Positions 1 to 6,062 of a stretch of DNA of 6,112 nt are shown one piece after another. A program made the position numbers and the translations under genes. The stretch is taken from the NCBI GenBank assembly GCA_009702205.1, contig WLIM01000066.1:1-6112 (forward strand). Direction: 5' to 3'. A model generated the notes under the pieces. The model ran no database searches, was not told where the DNA came from, and saw only the letters and a list, made by a program, of their open reading frames with translations. Source of the stretch: Actinomycetota bacterium. GTDB lineage: Bacteria > Actinomycetota > Actinomycetes > Nanopelagicales > Nanopelagicaceae. Every line of letters begins with the position of its first letter. The first letter of the stretch is position 1.

Positions 1-2
1 CC

Positions 3-128
3 AGAAATTTAATTGCGCCAATAGTTCCGTGTCATCGAGTTATCAAGACTGGTGGGGCGCTTGGAAATTATGGTTATGGTCTAGAAGTAAAAGAATGGCT
101 ACTTCGCCACGAGGGCGCGCTTAAGTAA
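3..128 (+). CDS. ogt: Methylated-DNA--protein-cysteine S-methyltransferase, C-terminal fragment (5' end outside window)
   Basis: This is the 3' end of a gene that begins before the window; 41 codons and a TAA stop (126-128) are visible. The frame reads APIVPCHRVIKTGG and then GNYGYGLEVKEWLLRHEG. The PCHRV motif is the active-site signature of O6-alkylguanine-DNA alkyltransferases, with the alkyl-accepting cysteine codon at 30-32. The downstream G-YG-G---K-WLL--EG pattern is the conserved end of the DNA-binding domain. The protein transfers alkyl groups from O6-alkylguanine in DNA to its own cysteine, a one-use repair reaction in the cytoplasm. The last 30 bases overlap the convergent threonine aldolase gene. 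The fragment is too short to distinguish Ogt from the C-terminal domain of an Ada-type fusion. Confidence 0.9.
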   Translation, partial: RNLIAPIVPCHRVIKTGGALGNYGYGLEVKEWLLRHEGALK

Positions 129-1145
129 TTTTGGTAAGACTTCAAGAACTTTAGCCATATCAGAATCACTGATATCTAAATGCGTAACTAGACGAAGAAA
201 CTTTGGGCCTAGCGCACTTGCAAGAATTCCTTCTTCTTTAAGTTGTGCATTCAATTCGGCAGCTGAAATTTTTATCCCAGATAGGTCCAATGCAACAATA
301 TTTGTTTCAATTCCTGCTGCATCAATAAATTCAGGGGAAACTTGTGCGCATGCATTTGCAATTTGCTTAGCTTTATCGTGATCCTCAACCAAACGAGAAA
401 TATTGTTATCAAGAGCAAAATTAGCAGCAGCCGCAAGGAAACCAATCTGTCGCATGCCAGCGCCATAGCGCTTGCGCCAAATTCTTGATTCAGCGATCCG
501 TTCGGCACTTGAAATAACAGCAGAACCAACTGGAGCGCCCAATCCCTTAGAGAAACAGATGCTAATTGTGTCGAATTGAGAGCCGTAATCTTTAAGTGAT
601 ACTCCGCTAGCAACGTGGGCATTCCAGATACGTGCGCCATCTAGATGCATTGTTAAGCCAACGGCAGAACTTGCCTCGCGAAGTTTCTTAATTTCATCGA
701 AGCTTTGAACATAACCACCACCAAAATTATGGGTGTTTTCAATCGCAATAGCTTTAGTTGAAACCAAATATGGACCAGCTTCTGGCGCAGCAATTCGCAT
801 GACTTCGCTGGCTTTAAAGGATCCACGGGAACCTTCCCAAGTACGTGTTGTGATTCCGCTAAATGTTGCTCCGGCGCCGAGTTCTGCGCGAACAATGTGT
901 GAAGTTAATTCAGTAAGCAACTCTTCTCCAGGTTTTACTAGCGAACGAATTGCTAATTGATTTGTAAGTGAGCCAGTCGGTGCAAAGAGAGCAGCCTCTT
1001 TGCCAAACATTTCGGCGACGCGTTTTTCAAGGGCATTAACAGTTGGATCATCGCCATAAACATCATCGCCAACCTGGGCAGATGACATCGCTGCAATCAT
1101 TTGTGCGCAAGGTTTGGTTACCGTATCTGATCGAAAGTCGGCCAT
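99..1145 (-). CDS. ltaE: Low-specificity L-threonine aldolase (PLP-dependent)
   Basis: This gene probably encodes a cytoplasmic aldolase that cleaves L-threonine or L-allo-threonine to glycine and acetaldehyde. The chosen ATG gives 348 residues starting MADFRSDTVTKP, which matches the family's usual opening RSDTVT-P. Further landmarks are GDDVYGDDPTVN, the TSH segment (PLP-stacking His), HLDGARIWNA (Asp contacting the pyridine nitrogen) and ICFSKGLGAPVGS, whose lysine (about residue 200) forms the Schiff base. Length is normal. A longer reading begins at a TTG at 1181 inside the upstream transporter gene; it adds 12 polar residues and is less likely. The ATG lies 4 nt after the transporter's TAA and has no strong Shine-Dalgarno, which suggests translational coupling. 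Allo- versus threo-specificity cannot be read from the sequence. The 3' end overlaps ogt. Confidence 0.93.
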   Translation of the reverse strand: MADFRSDTVTKPCAQMIAAMSSAQVGDDVYGDDPTVNALEKRVAEMFGKEAALFAPTGSLTNQLAIRSLVKPGEELLTELTSHIVRAELGAGATFSGITTRTWEGSRGSFKASEVMRIAAPEAGPYLVSTKAIAIENTHNFGGGYVQSFDEIKKLREASSAVGLTMHLDGARIWNAHVASGVSLKDYGSQFDTISICFSKGLGAPVGSAVISSAERIAESRIWRKRYGAGMRQIGFLAAAANFALDNNISRLVEDHDKAKQIANACAQVSPEFIDAAGIETNIVALDLSGIKISAAELNAQLKEEGILASALGPKFLRLVTHLDISDSDMAKVLEVLPKLLKRALVAK

Positions 1146-1149
1146 TGAA

Positions 1150-2019
1150 TTATTCTGCTGCTTCGGTTTTGCGTTGGTCAAGCAAAATTATCAAATACAT
1201 TGAAGCTATTACCAAGAGTCCGCCCAGGCCAATTCTAAGAGTTAGTGGTTCGGATAGTAGAAAGATGCCAAAGCCTGCAGCGAAGACAACTTCCATCGCC
1301 AAGATAACTGCAACACTTGAAGGTGCAATAAATGATTGTGCCCAAGTTTGAACTATGAAGGCCAGCGCTGTTGCAAAAAGTGCGGTGTAAATGATTGAAA
1401 ACCAGACTCCAGAATCTGGCGGGGCACGAAAGCCGCTTTTAAGGCTTGCTATAAAAGTGACTACTGCGCAAGTGCCTAGTTGTAGAACGGTAAGGGCATA
1501 AGTATCTAAACCTTTTGACCATTCACCAAGACCAACAATGTGCATCGCAAAGAGCAGGGCGCTCATTAGAACTAAGAATTCGCCAAGACCAAAGTGGAAG
1601 CCGTTAAAGGATAAGAGCGCTAAACCTGCGGTGGCTACAAATACGGCGAACCATTCGATAAGTGTGATGTTCTTCTTCAAAATACCTGCCGCAACTATCG
1701 GAGTTAAAACCACATATAGACCAGTAATAAATCCGGTATTAGAAACGGTAGTCAAGGTAAGGCCGAAAGATTGGAAGATATAGCCACTTCCCAAGAAAAG
1801 GCCAAGAAGGGCGCCTTTCTTCAAGAATGGAAGATTGATCTTCTTTAGAACTGAAGGTCGAATCAAAATAAGAACAATAGTTGCAATCGTGAAGCGCCAA
1901 GCTAGAAATGAATTAACATCCAATCGTTCTAACGTGCCCTTCATAGAAGCAAATGCGCTTCCCCAGATAGCGGCGACGGTAGTTAGAAGTCCAGCAAAGA
2001 AGAATTTATTTTCTTTCAT
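1150..2019 (-). CDS. EamA/DMT-superfamily transporter, ten membrane helices
   Basis: The gene encodes a 289-residue inner-membrane protein with about ten hydrophobic helices (roughly residues 7-26, 36-53, 68-87, 94-112, 119-137, 147-163, 173-192, 205-224, 236-254, 262-280). This is two tandem EamA repeats. Family marks include AAIWGSAFASMK in helix 1, LAWRF at the start of helix 2, and the second-repeat stretch AVILAMEVVFAAGFGIFLLSEPLT followed in part by GLGGLLVIASMYLI. Members usually export amino acids or other small metabolites; the substrate cannot be assigned. Its ATG overlaps the TGA of nfo in an ATGA junction, and a GAGGG lies 10 nt upstream within nfo (2030-2034), so translation is probably coupled. 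The C-terminus is short and charged (DQRKTEAAE). Its position just before ltaE hints at amino-acid handling, but that is weak. Confidence 0.9.
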   Translation of the reverse strand: MKENKFFFAGLLTTVAAIWGSAFASMKGTLERLDVNSFLAWRFTIATIVLILIRPSVLKKINLPFLKKGALLGLFLGSGYIFQSFGLTLTTVSNTGFITGLYVVLTPIVAAGILKKNITLIEWFAVFVATAGLALLSFNGFHFGLGEFLVLMSALLFAMHIVGLGEWSKGLDTYALTVLQLGTCAVVTFIASLKSGFRAPPDSGVWFSIIYTALFATALAFIVQTWAQSFIAPSSVAVILAMEVVFAAGFGIFLLSEPLTLRIGLGGLLVIASMYLIILLDQRKTEAAE

Positions 2020-2888
2020 TTAATTTTTGCCCTCATCTTTGTAAGAAGTGCAATTTCTTCGCCGTGCTTCTCTTCCATACCTGGAGTTTCTAGAATCAGT
2101 GGAGCGTTCTGAACTACAGGGTGGGCAAGTAATTCCTCAAAAGCTTTTAATCCAATTTCGCCATCACCTAAATTTTGATGGCGATCTTTTAGGGCGCCAC
2201 ATACATCCATCGAATCATTTGCATGAATTAATTGGATGCGCTCGATTCCAACTAACTTGACTAATAAATCTAGTGTTTCGGTCATGCCACCCTTTTTGGC
2301 AATGTCATGCCCTGCTGCAAATACGTGACAGGTGTCGAGGCAGACGCCAACTTTTGGGTGCCATTCCAAAGCTTCAAAATAGTGGAGCAAATCATCTAGC
2401 TTCTTAACTAATGATTGACCTTGTCCTGCAGTTGGTTCAAGTAATAACCAAGGATCTTCATCGGTTAACTTAGTTAAAACTGGCATCATGCCTTTTTTAA
2501 TCTGCTTCCATGCTTTATCTACATGATCGACATCGACTGCTGAACCAGTATGTATAACAACACCCTTTGAGCCAATTTCACGAGCTCGACGAAGTGAATA
2601 GGCAGTTGAAGCAACAGAATTTTCATATGTTCCAACAGTTGGTGAACCAAGATTGATTAGGAAAGGAGCGTGAACATAAGTCTCGATATCTAACTCGAGC
2701 GCCTTGTCTCTAAATAATTTATCAGCTTCAAAGTTCGCGTCGGGCATCGCCCAACCCCGTGGATTAGATGCAAAAACTTGAATCGCTTCCGCTTTTACTT
2801 CTTGGGCATAAGCAATTGAACGCTTTGCCATTCCACCAGAAGTAGGGGTGTGCGCACCCAATCTTGGGAGTTTTATTGGGCTGGCCAT
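2016..2888 (-). CDS. nfo: Deoxyribonuclease IV (AP endonuclease, endonuclease IV family)
   Basis: The gene encodes a cytoplasmic TIM-barrel enzyme of about 290 residues that cuts DNA 5' to abasic sites and removes blocked 3' ends in base excision repair. All nine expected metal ligands can be placed (numbering from the chosen ATG): H73 in VHAPFLINLGSP, H113 in VIHTGS, E151 in LLEPTAGQG, D185 and H188 in CLDTCHVFAAGHD, H222 in IHANDS, D235 and H237 in KDRHQNLGDGEIG, and E267 in LILETPG. The opening LGAHTPTSGGM also fits. The ATG at 2888 is preferred over an in-frame TTG at 2894 because an AGGG lies 7 nt upstream of the ATG. The gap from the PASTA kinase is 31 nt, and the stop overlaps the transporter start by 4 nt. 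With ogt nearby, two DNA-damage repair genes share the window, though on opposite strands. Confidence 0.96.
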   Translation of the reverse strand: MASPIKLPRLGAHTPTSGGMAKRSIAYAQEVKAEAIQVFASNPRGWAMPDANFEADKLFRDKALELDIETYVHAPFLINLGSPTVGTYENSVASTAYSLRRAREIGSKGVVIHTGSAVDVDHVDKAWKQIKKGMMPVLTKLTDEDPWLLLEPTAGQGQSLVKKLDDLLHYFEALEWHPKVGVCLDTCHVFAAGHDIAKKGGMTETLDLLVKLVGIERIQLIHANDSMDVCGALKDRHQNLGDGEIGLKAFEELLAHPVVQNAPLILETPGMEEKHGEEIALLTKMRAKIK

Positions 2889-2895
2889 TGGCAAA

Positions 2896-2899
2896 CCCT
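2896..2899 (-). promoter_or_regulatory. Shine-Dalgarno AGGG that decides the nfo start
   Basis: On the minus strand the 31-nt gap before nfo contains TTAGGGTTTGCCAATG. The AGGG core sits 7 nt from the ATG at 2888 but only 1 nt from the competing TTG at 2894, so the ATG is the better start. The same gap holds a start-stop pair ATG-AGT-TAG (2898-2906), which is probably chance. There is no hairpin followed by a T-run. Confidence 0.6.
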
Positions 2900-2919
2900 A
2901 ACTCATGGGGCGGCTTTAA

Positions 2920-4821
2920 CTAGCCCAAAGTAATAGTTATGGTCGAGCCCGGTTTCACAGCAGCACCAACTTTTGGTGAAATATTGGTGACAGTTTTCTT
3001 CTTGCCGATGTATCGGTAGTCGACCTTGAAGCCAAGATCTTCAAGAATCTTGGTGGCAGCCAATTTATTAAGTGAATAAACATTTGGCACGAATATCTTT
3101 GATGGACCCTTTGAAATCACCAATGTAATTTTCTCGCCCTTAGCAATAGTCGAAACATCACTAGGAGTCTGCGAAATAACGGTTCCAATAGGAACGTTAT
3201 CGCTGTACTCATATTGACTGCTGACAACTAATCCGGCCGAAGTCAATTCGTTCTGGGCTTCATCGCTGGTCTTGCCTTGATAGTTTGTGAGAGCTACTTG
3301 TTCAATGCCCTTGCTGACAATTAAATCAACTGTGCTGTCTTTGCGGACATCGGATCCACTAGCAGGGCTTCCATCAATTAATAAACCAGCTTCTTGGCTT
3401 GCACTAAACTTTTCACTTACGCGTCCAACTTTTAACTTCGCATCGTTAATGGCAGATGTAGCTTCTTCAATAGTCAATCCTGCGAGATCTGGAACTTTTA
3501 TCCGTTCCTTACCTTTAGAAATTATTAGATGCACCGTACCGGCGATGGCAACTCTTCCGCCGCCTGCTGGATCTGAAGTTATCACTTTGCCTTTAGCAAC
3601 ATCTTCACTAAATACGCTCTCTGAAACATCAACTTTTAACCCAAGTGCTCCCACAGTTTTTGCTGCTTGTGTTTGTGACATGCCAGCAAGGGAAGGAATA
3701 GCAATCTTGGTTCCTGGTCCAGAAATCTTGTACCAACTTCCAGCAACTATTAGAAGTAGAAGGCCAATGGCAATAGCGCGGTTACGTTTGACTCGTTTTG
3801 ATACTTTGCGTTTTCCTCTAGTTGAATTTGTATTTTCGCGCATTAAATTGCCCCTCTTTAGATCTATCTGGGTTGTTACGTTCTTTAGAATTTCTAACTT
3901 GCTCCGCTTTTTCTTCTCAACTTTTGCTCGCGGAATTGGAATATCTAGTTCAAGGCTCATCTGACGGCGCTTAGGATCCAACTTTGATAAGACTGCAAGA
4001 ACCTGTTCCTGCATTGCGCCGGCATCTTTGTAACGTTTATCAGGATTATTTGCTGCCGCTTTTAGAACAATTTCATCCAATTCAGGTGGAACCGAAGATG
4101 AGATTGTCGAAGGCGCAGGAATATTCTCATTCACATGCATATATGCAATTTGAATTGGGCTCTCGCCATCGAAAGGTTTCTTCCCCGTGAGCATTTCGAA
4201 TAAAACTATGCCGAGTGAATAGACATCACTTCGAACATCAGAGACACCACGTTGAACTTGTTCGGGGGATAGATAGGAAACACTTCCTAGAATTACACTT
4301 GATTCAACAGTGAGAGTAGAACCTAATTCAGGGCCCTTTGCTAAACCAAAATCTGCAATCTTTACGCGGCCATCTTTAGAGATCAAGATATTTTCTGGTT
4401 TGATATCACGATGAAGAATTCCATGTTTATGTGCCGCAGCCATCGCACTTACTACTGGTGCGAAATAGCGAAGCGCTTCCGTTGCGGATAAGGCGCCTTG
4501 ATCTGAAATTACATCGCGAAGTGTGAAGCCTTCGATGTATTCCATGACAATAAAAACAGCTGGGACTCCGCCTTCGTTCCAACCTTGATCCTGAATTGCA
4601 ACAATGTTGGGATGCGAAAGTGTGGCGGCAGCTTTTGCCTCTCGGATAAAGCGATTTACAAAGTCCTCATCATTGGCAAGATGTGGATGCATAATTTTTA
4701 CTGCAACCGGACGATCAAGTCTTGAATCGAGGGCGTGATAAATCGTGGCCATGCCACCAGAAGCGACTACACGCAGAAGCTGGTAGCGATTATCAATTAA
4801 TTCGCCGGTTAAGTCGGACAC
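2920..4821 (-). CDS. Transmembrane Ser/Thr protein kinase with four PASTA domains (PknB/PknL type)
   Basis: The gene encodes a 633-residue receptor-like kinase. The cytoplasmic kinase domain (about 13-280) is intact: glycine loop VASGGMATIY, VAVK (K42), helix-C glutamate E61, HRD (137-139) with K141 and N144, DFG (157-159), and SPE (185-187) in place of APE. The activation loop is rich in Ser/Thr (STLTVESSV), which suits autophosphorylation. A basic juxtamembrane linker (about 300-347) precedes one membrane helix (about 348-363), followed by four extracellular PASTA repeats (about 372-437, 440-505, 507-572, 575-633). In this family PASTA repeats bind peptidoglycan fragments or lipid II and link wall status to growth and division. 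Four repeats fit PknB, but the neighbours seen here do not include pknA, rodA or pbpA, so a PknL-type paralogue is possible. The start is GTG, 9 nt after the preceding stop, with only a weak ribosome-binding site. Confidence 0.95.
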   Translation of the reverse strand: MSDLTGELIDNRYQLLRVVASGGMATIYHALDSRLDRPVAVKIMHPHLANDEDFVNRFIREAKAAATLSHPNIVAIQDQGWNEGGVPAVFIVMEYIEGFTLRDVISDQGALSATEALRYFAPVVSAMAAAHKHGILHRDIKPENILISKDGRVKIADFGLAKGPELGSTLTVESSVILGSVSYLSPEQVQRGVSDVRSDVYSLGIVLFEMLTGKKPFDGESPIQIAYMHVNENIPAPSTISSSVPPELDEIVLKAAANNPDKRYKDAGAMQEQVLAVLSKLDPKRRQMSLELDIPIPRAKVEKKKRSKLEILKNVTTQIDLKRGNLMRENTNSTRGKRKVSKRVKRNRAIAIGLLLLIVAGSWYKISGPGTKIAIPSLAGMSQTQAAKTVGALGLKVDVSESVFSEDVAKGKVITSDPAGGGRVAIAGTVHLIISKGKERIKVPDLAGLTIEEATSAINDAKLKVGRVSEKFSASQEAGLLIDGSPASGSDVRKDSTVDLIVSKGIEQVALTNYQGKTSDEAQNELTSAGLVVSSQYEYSDNVPIGTVISQTPSDVSTIAKGEKITLVISKGPSKIFVPNVYSLNKLAATKILEDLGFKVDYRYIGKKKTVTNISPKVGAAVKPGSTITITLG

Positions 4822-4830
4822 GCTTAAATC

Positions 4831-5388
4831 TTAGACAGTGCCCTGCCCACTTAAGCGGTAATCCGCGCTCTTCTTAGTGCCTTCTTTCTCAAAATGGGCG
4901 TCGGCCTGAAGAATGAAATCGGGCATAAACGCGGCGACGGCTGGCCCATCGCGTTTGATTACGCGTTCCAAACCTATGCCGGGTAGGACTTCAATCCAAA
5001 GTGCTAATGAGACATAACTCCTGATGGCGCTCTGGCCGGACCCAACGCCCTCAAGAATTAAATACTTTGGTGCTGGACTTTGAATTTCGGCAGCCAACCT
5101 ACTTTCTAACCAGGAATATGGCGCGAAGCGAATACGATTTTCGATTTTCACTTGCATCAATATTTCAGATAATTTTCCAGTCAACTTAGGAGTAAGAGTC
5201 GATTCCCATCCTTCATACAGATCGTCCATATGAACTGTGTAGCTAAGGTCTAGAACTGCAGAAATTTCCTTAGCAAGAGTCGTTTTGCCGGATCCAGATG
5301 GACCATCAACTGTTATGACAACAGAGTTGCCACATTTTGGTTCAAGTTTAGGTATCAGCTCTAATATTTTATGCAGATTTTGATTCAC
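4831..5388 (-). CDS. Uridine-kinase-like P-loop small-molecule kinase, substrate unknown
   Basis: The gene encodes a cytoplasmic P-loop kinase of 185 residues from the chosen GTG. The Walker A motif is GPSGSGKTT (about 29-37). HMDDLYEGW (about 53-61) supplies the acidic catalytic or Mg-binding pair, YLILEGVGSG (about 109-118) is the strand-3 motif, and RVIKRDG is a lid-like basic segment. The tail FEKEGTKKSADYRLSG resembles actinobacterial proteins annotated as uridine kinase or ATP-binding protein, whose substrate is generally unestablished. A longer frame starts at a TTG at 5418, but the GTG at 5388 leaves about 28 residues before the P-loop, as in relatives, and reduces overlap with the transporter gene to 20 nt. 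Overlap with a riboswitch-controlled thiamine transporter makes thiamine, or a related vitamin or nucleoside, a candidate substrate. That part is inference. Confidence 0.85.
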   Translation of the reverse strand: MNQNLHKILELIPKLEPKCGNSVVITVDGPSGSGKTTLAKEISAVLDLSYTVHMDDLYEGWESTLTPKLTGKLSEILMQVKIENRIRFAPYSWLESRLAAEIQSPAPKYLILEGVGSGQSAIRSYVSLALWIEVLPGIGLERVIKRDGPAVAAFMPDFILQADAHFEKEGTKKSADYRLSGQGTV

Positions 5389-5953
5389 GTAGCCAACGTT
5401 TCCAGCCACCAACAGCAATTAGAACAAAGATGAAGTAGAGGATTGCAGTTAGATATTGCTTGCCGTGCCAGTATTGATATGTGTAAACCGCATCGACCAC
5501 AAACCAGATAATCCAGTTCTCATATCGTTGTAAGACCATCAGGAGTTGGGCGATACAGCTTCCAACAAATCCGAAGGCATCAGTTAGCGAAGCCGCCGCT
5601 CCAATCTTCTTTAGAATTGGATAGAGCGAGAACCAAGCAACCACATATGCAGCGCCCCAGATTGCGACTTCACGTTTCGTTAAACGTTTTGGTTCTGCAC
5701 CTTTAGGGCCCCAGCCAAACCAACCTGCAATCGCGCCAGCAATAAAAATAAATTGCAGAAATCCACTCGCATAATATTTCCATTGAAAGAAGAGCGCTGC
5801 ATATAGAAGTGAAGAGATGCTCCACCACGGCCAAGTTTTTCGTGGACCGTAAACACCAAGCCAGACTCCAACTACTGACGTTATAAAAGCAAGTAGTTCA
5901 AGAAGTGATAAGTCATATCCCCATGCAGTGAAAACTGTAACCATTAAATTCAT
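5369..5953 (-). CDS. pnuT: PnuC-family vitamin transporter, probably thiamine-specific (PnuT)
   Basis: The gene encodes a 194-residue integral membrane protein with about seven helices (roughly residues 16-36, 43-60, 63-80, 95-112, 123-142, 146-162, 165-184). Family marks are the QFIFIAGAIAGWFGW stretch in helix 3, ENWIIWFVVDAVYTYQYW in helix 6, and a last helix with LYFIFVLIAVGGWKRW. PnuC carriers move nicotinamide riboside, riboflavin or thiamine by facilitated diffusion, trapped inside by phosphorylation. The protein alone does not reveal which, but a TPP riboswitch ends immediately before the ATG, so thiamine is strongly favoured. The ATG at 5953 has an AAAGGGG Shine-Dalgarno 7 nt upstream, which supports it over the next Met (codon 4). 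The gene's end overlaps the P-loop kinase gene. If the riboswitch call were wrong, the default would be nicotinamide riboside transporter PnuC. Confidence 0.92.
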   Translation of the reverse strand: MNLMVTVFTAWGYDLSLLELLAFITSVVGVWLGVYGPRKTWPWWSISSLLYAALFFQWKYYASGFLQFIFIAGAIAGWFGWGPKGAEPKRLTKREVAIWGAAYVVAWFSLYPILKKIGAAASLTDAFGFVGSCIAQLLMVLQRYENWIIWFVVDAVYTYQYWHGKQYLTAILYFIFVLIAVGGWKRWLRESKSA

Positions 5954-5960
5954 CGATTAA

Positions 5961-5967
5961 CCCCTTT
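5961..5967 (-). promoter_or_regulatory. Shine-Dalgarno AAAGGGG of pnuT, doubling as the riboswitch P1 3' strand
   Basis: AAAGGGG lies 7 nt before the ATG at 5953 and directly abuts the 3' strand of riboswitch helix P4 (5968-5970). In the TPP aptamer fold this position belongs to P1, so the ribosome-binding site should be buried when ligand is bound. Confidence 0.75.
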
Positions 5968-6048
5968 CCAATTCGCATTACCGAACTGGTTCTACGGTCG
6001 ATCTGAATCTCAGATCCTCTCAGCCAATTTCTCGGCTCCCGTCAAGAA
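5962..6048 (-). ncRNA. TPP (thiamine pyrophosphate) riboswitch, THI element
   Basis: Read on the minus strand, the order of conserved blocks is ACGGGAG, GGCTGAGAGG, GACCGT, GAACC and GGTAATGCGA, the THI-box pattern. The helices can be placed. P2 is ACGG (6039-6042) with CCGT (5994-5997). P3 is AGCC (6034-6037) with GGCT (6022-6025). A variable P3a hairpin ATCTGA-GAT-TCAGAT occupies 6001-6015. P4 is CCA with TGG, and P5 is TCG or TTCG with CGA or CGAA, capped by GTAATG (5976-5981). P1 would be UUCUU (6044-6048) with AAGGG (5962-5966), containing two G-U pairs. P1 and P5 are shorter than in many relatives. No T-run or terminator hairpin lies between the aptamer and the ATG, so control is probably translational: high TPP turns pnuT off. 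Confidence 0.95.
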
Positions 6049-6062
6049 CAGACGCTAGCAAA

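Noticed and set aside
1146..1181. Longer ltaE starting at TTG 1181
   Set aside because: The extra 12 residues (TNAKPKQQNNS) are not family-like. The ATG at 1145 gives the standard MADFRSDTVTKP beginning.
1043..1351. 102-codon plus-strand open frame across the ltaE/EamA junction
   Set aside because: It is antisense to two clear genes, with a basic low-complexity translation, no family resemblance and no good ribosome-binding site.
2889..2919. Possible terminator between the PASTA kinase gene and nfo
   Set aside because: Only a three-base CCC/GGG pairing is possible, with no T-run after it.
3287..3964. 225-codon plus-strand open frame antisense to the PASTA region
   Set aside because: It lies entirely within the well-supported kinase gene. 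Its translation shows no recognisable domain, and it is explained by the codon pattern of the opposite strand.
5389..5418. Longer P-loop kinase starting at TTG 5418
   Set aside because: It would overlap pnuT by 50 nt and add residues not expected before the P-loop. The GTG at 5388 gives a typical spacing. This is not fully settled.
5680..5871. 63-codon minus-strand frame within pnuT
   Set aside because: It is an out-of-frame shadow of the transporter, with no recognisable features.
6052..6057. TAGCGT as a -10 promoter element for the riboswitch transcript
   Set aside because: It matches TANNNT, but transcription would begin near 6045, inside the P1 5' strand, and no -35 is seen at the right distance.
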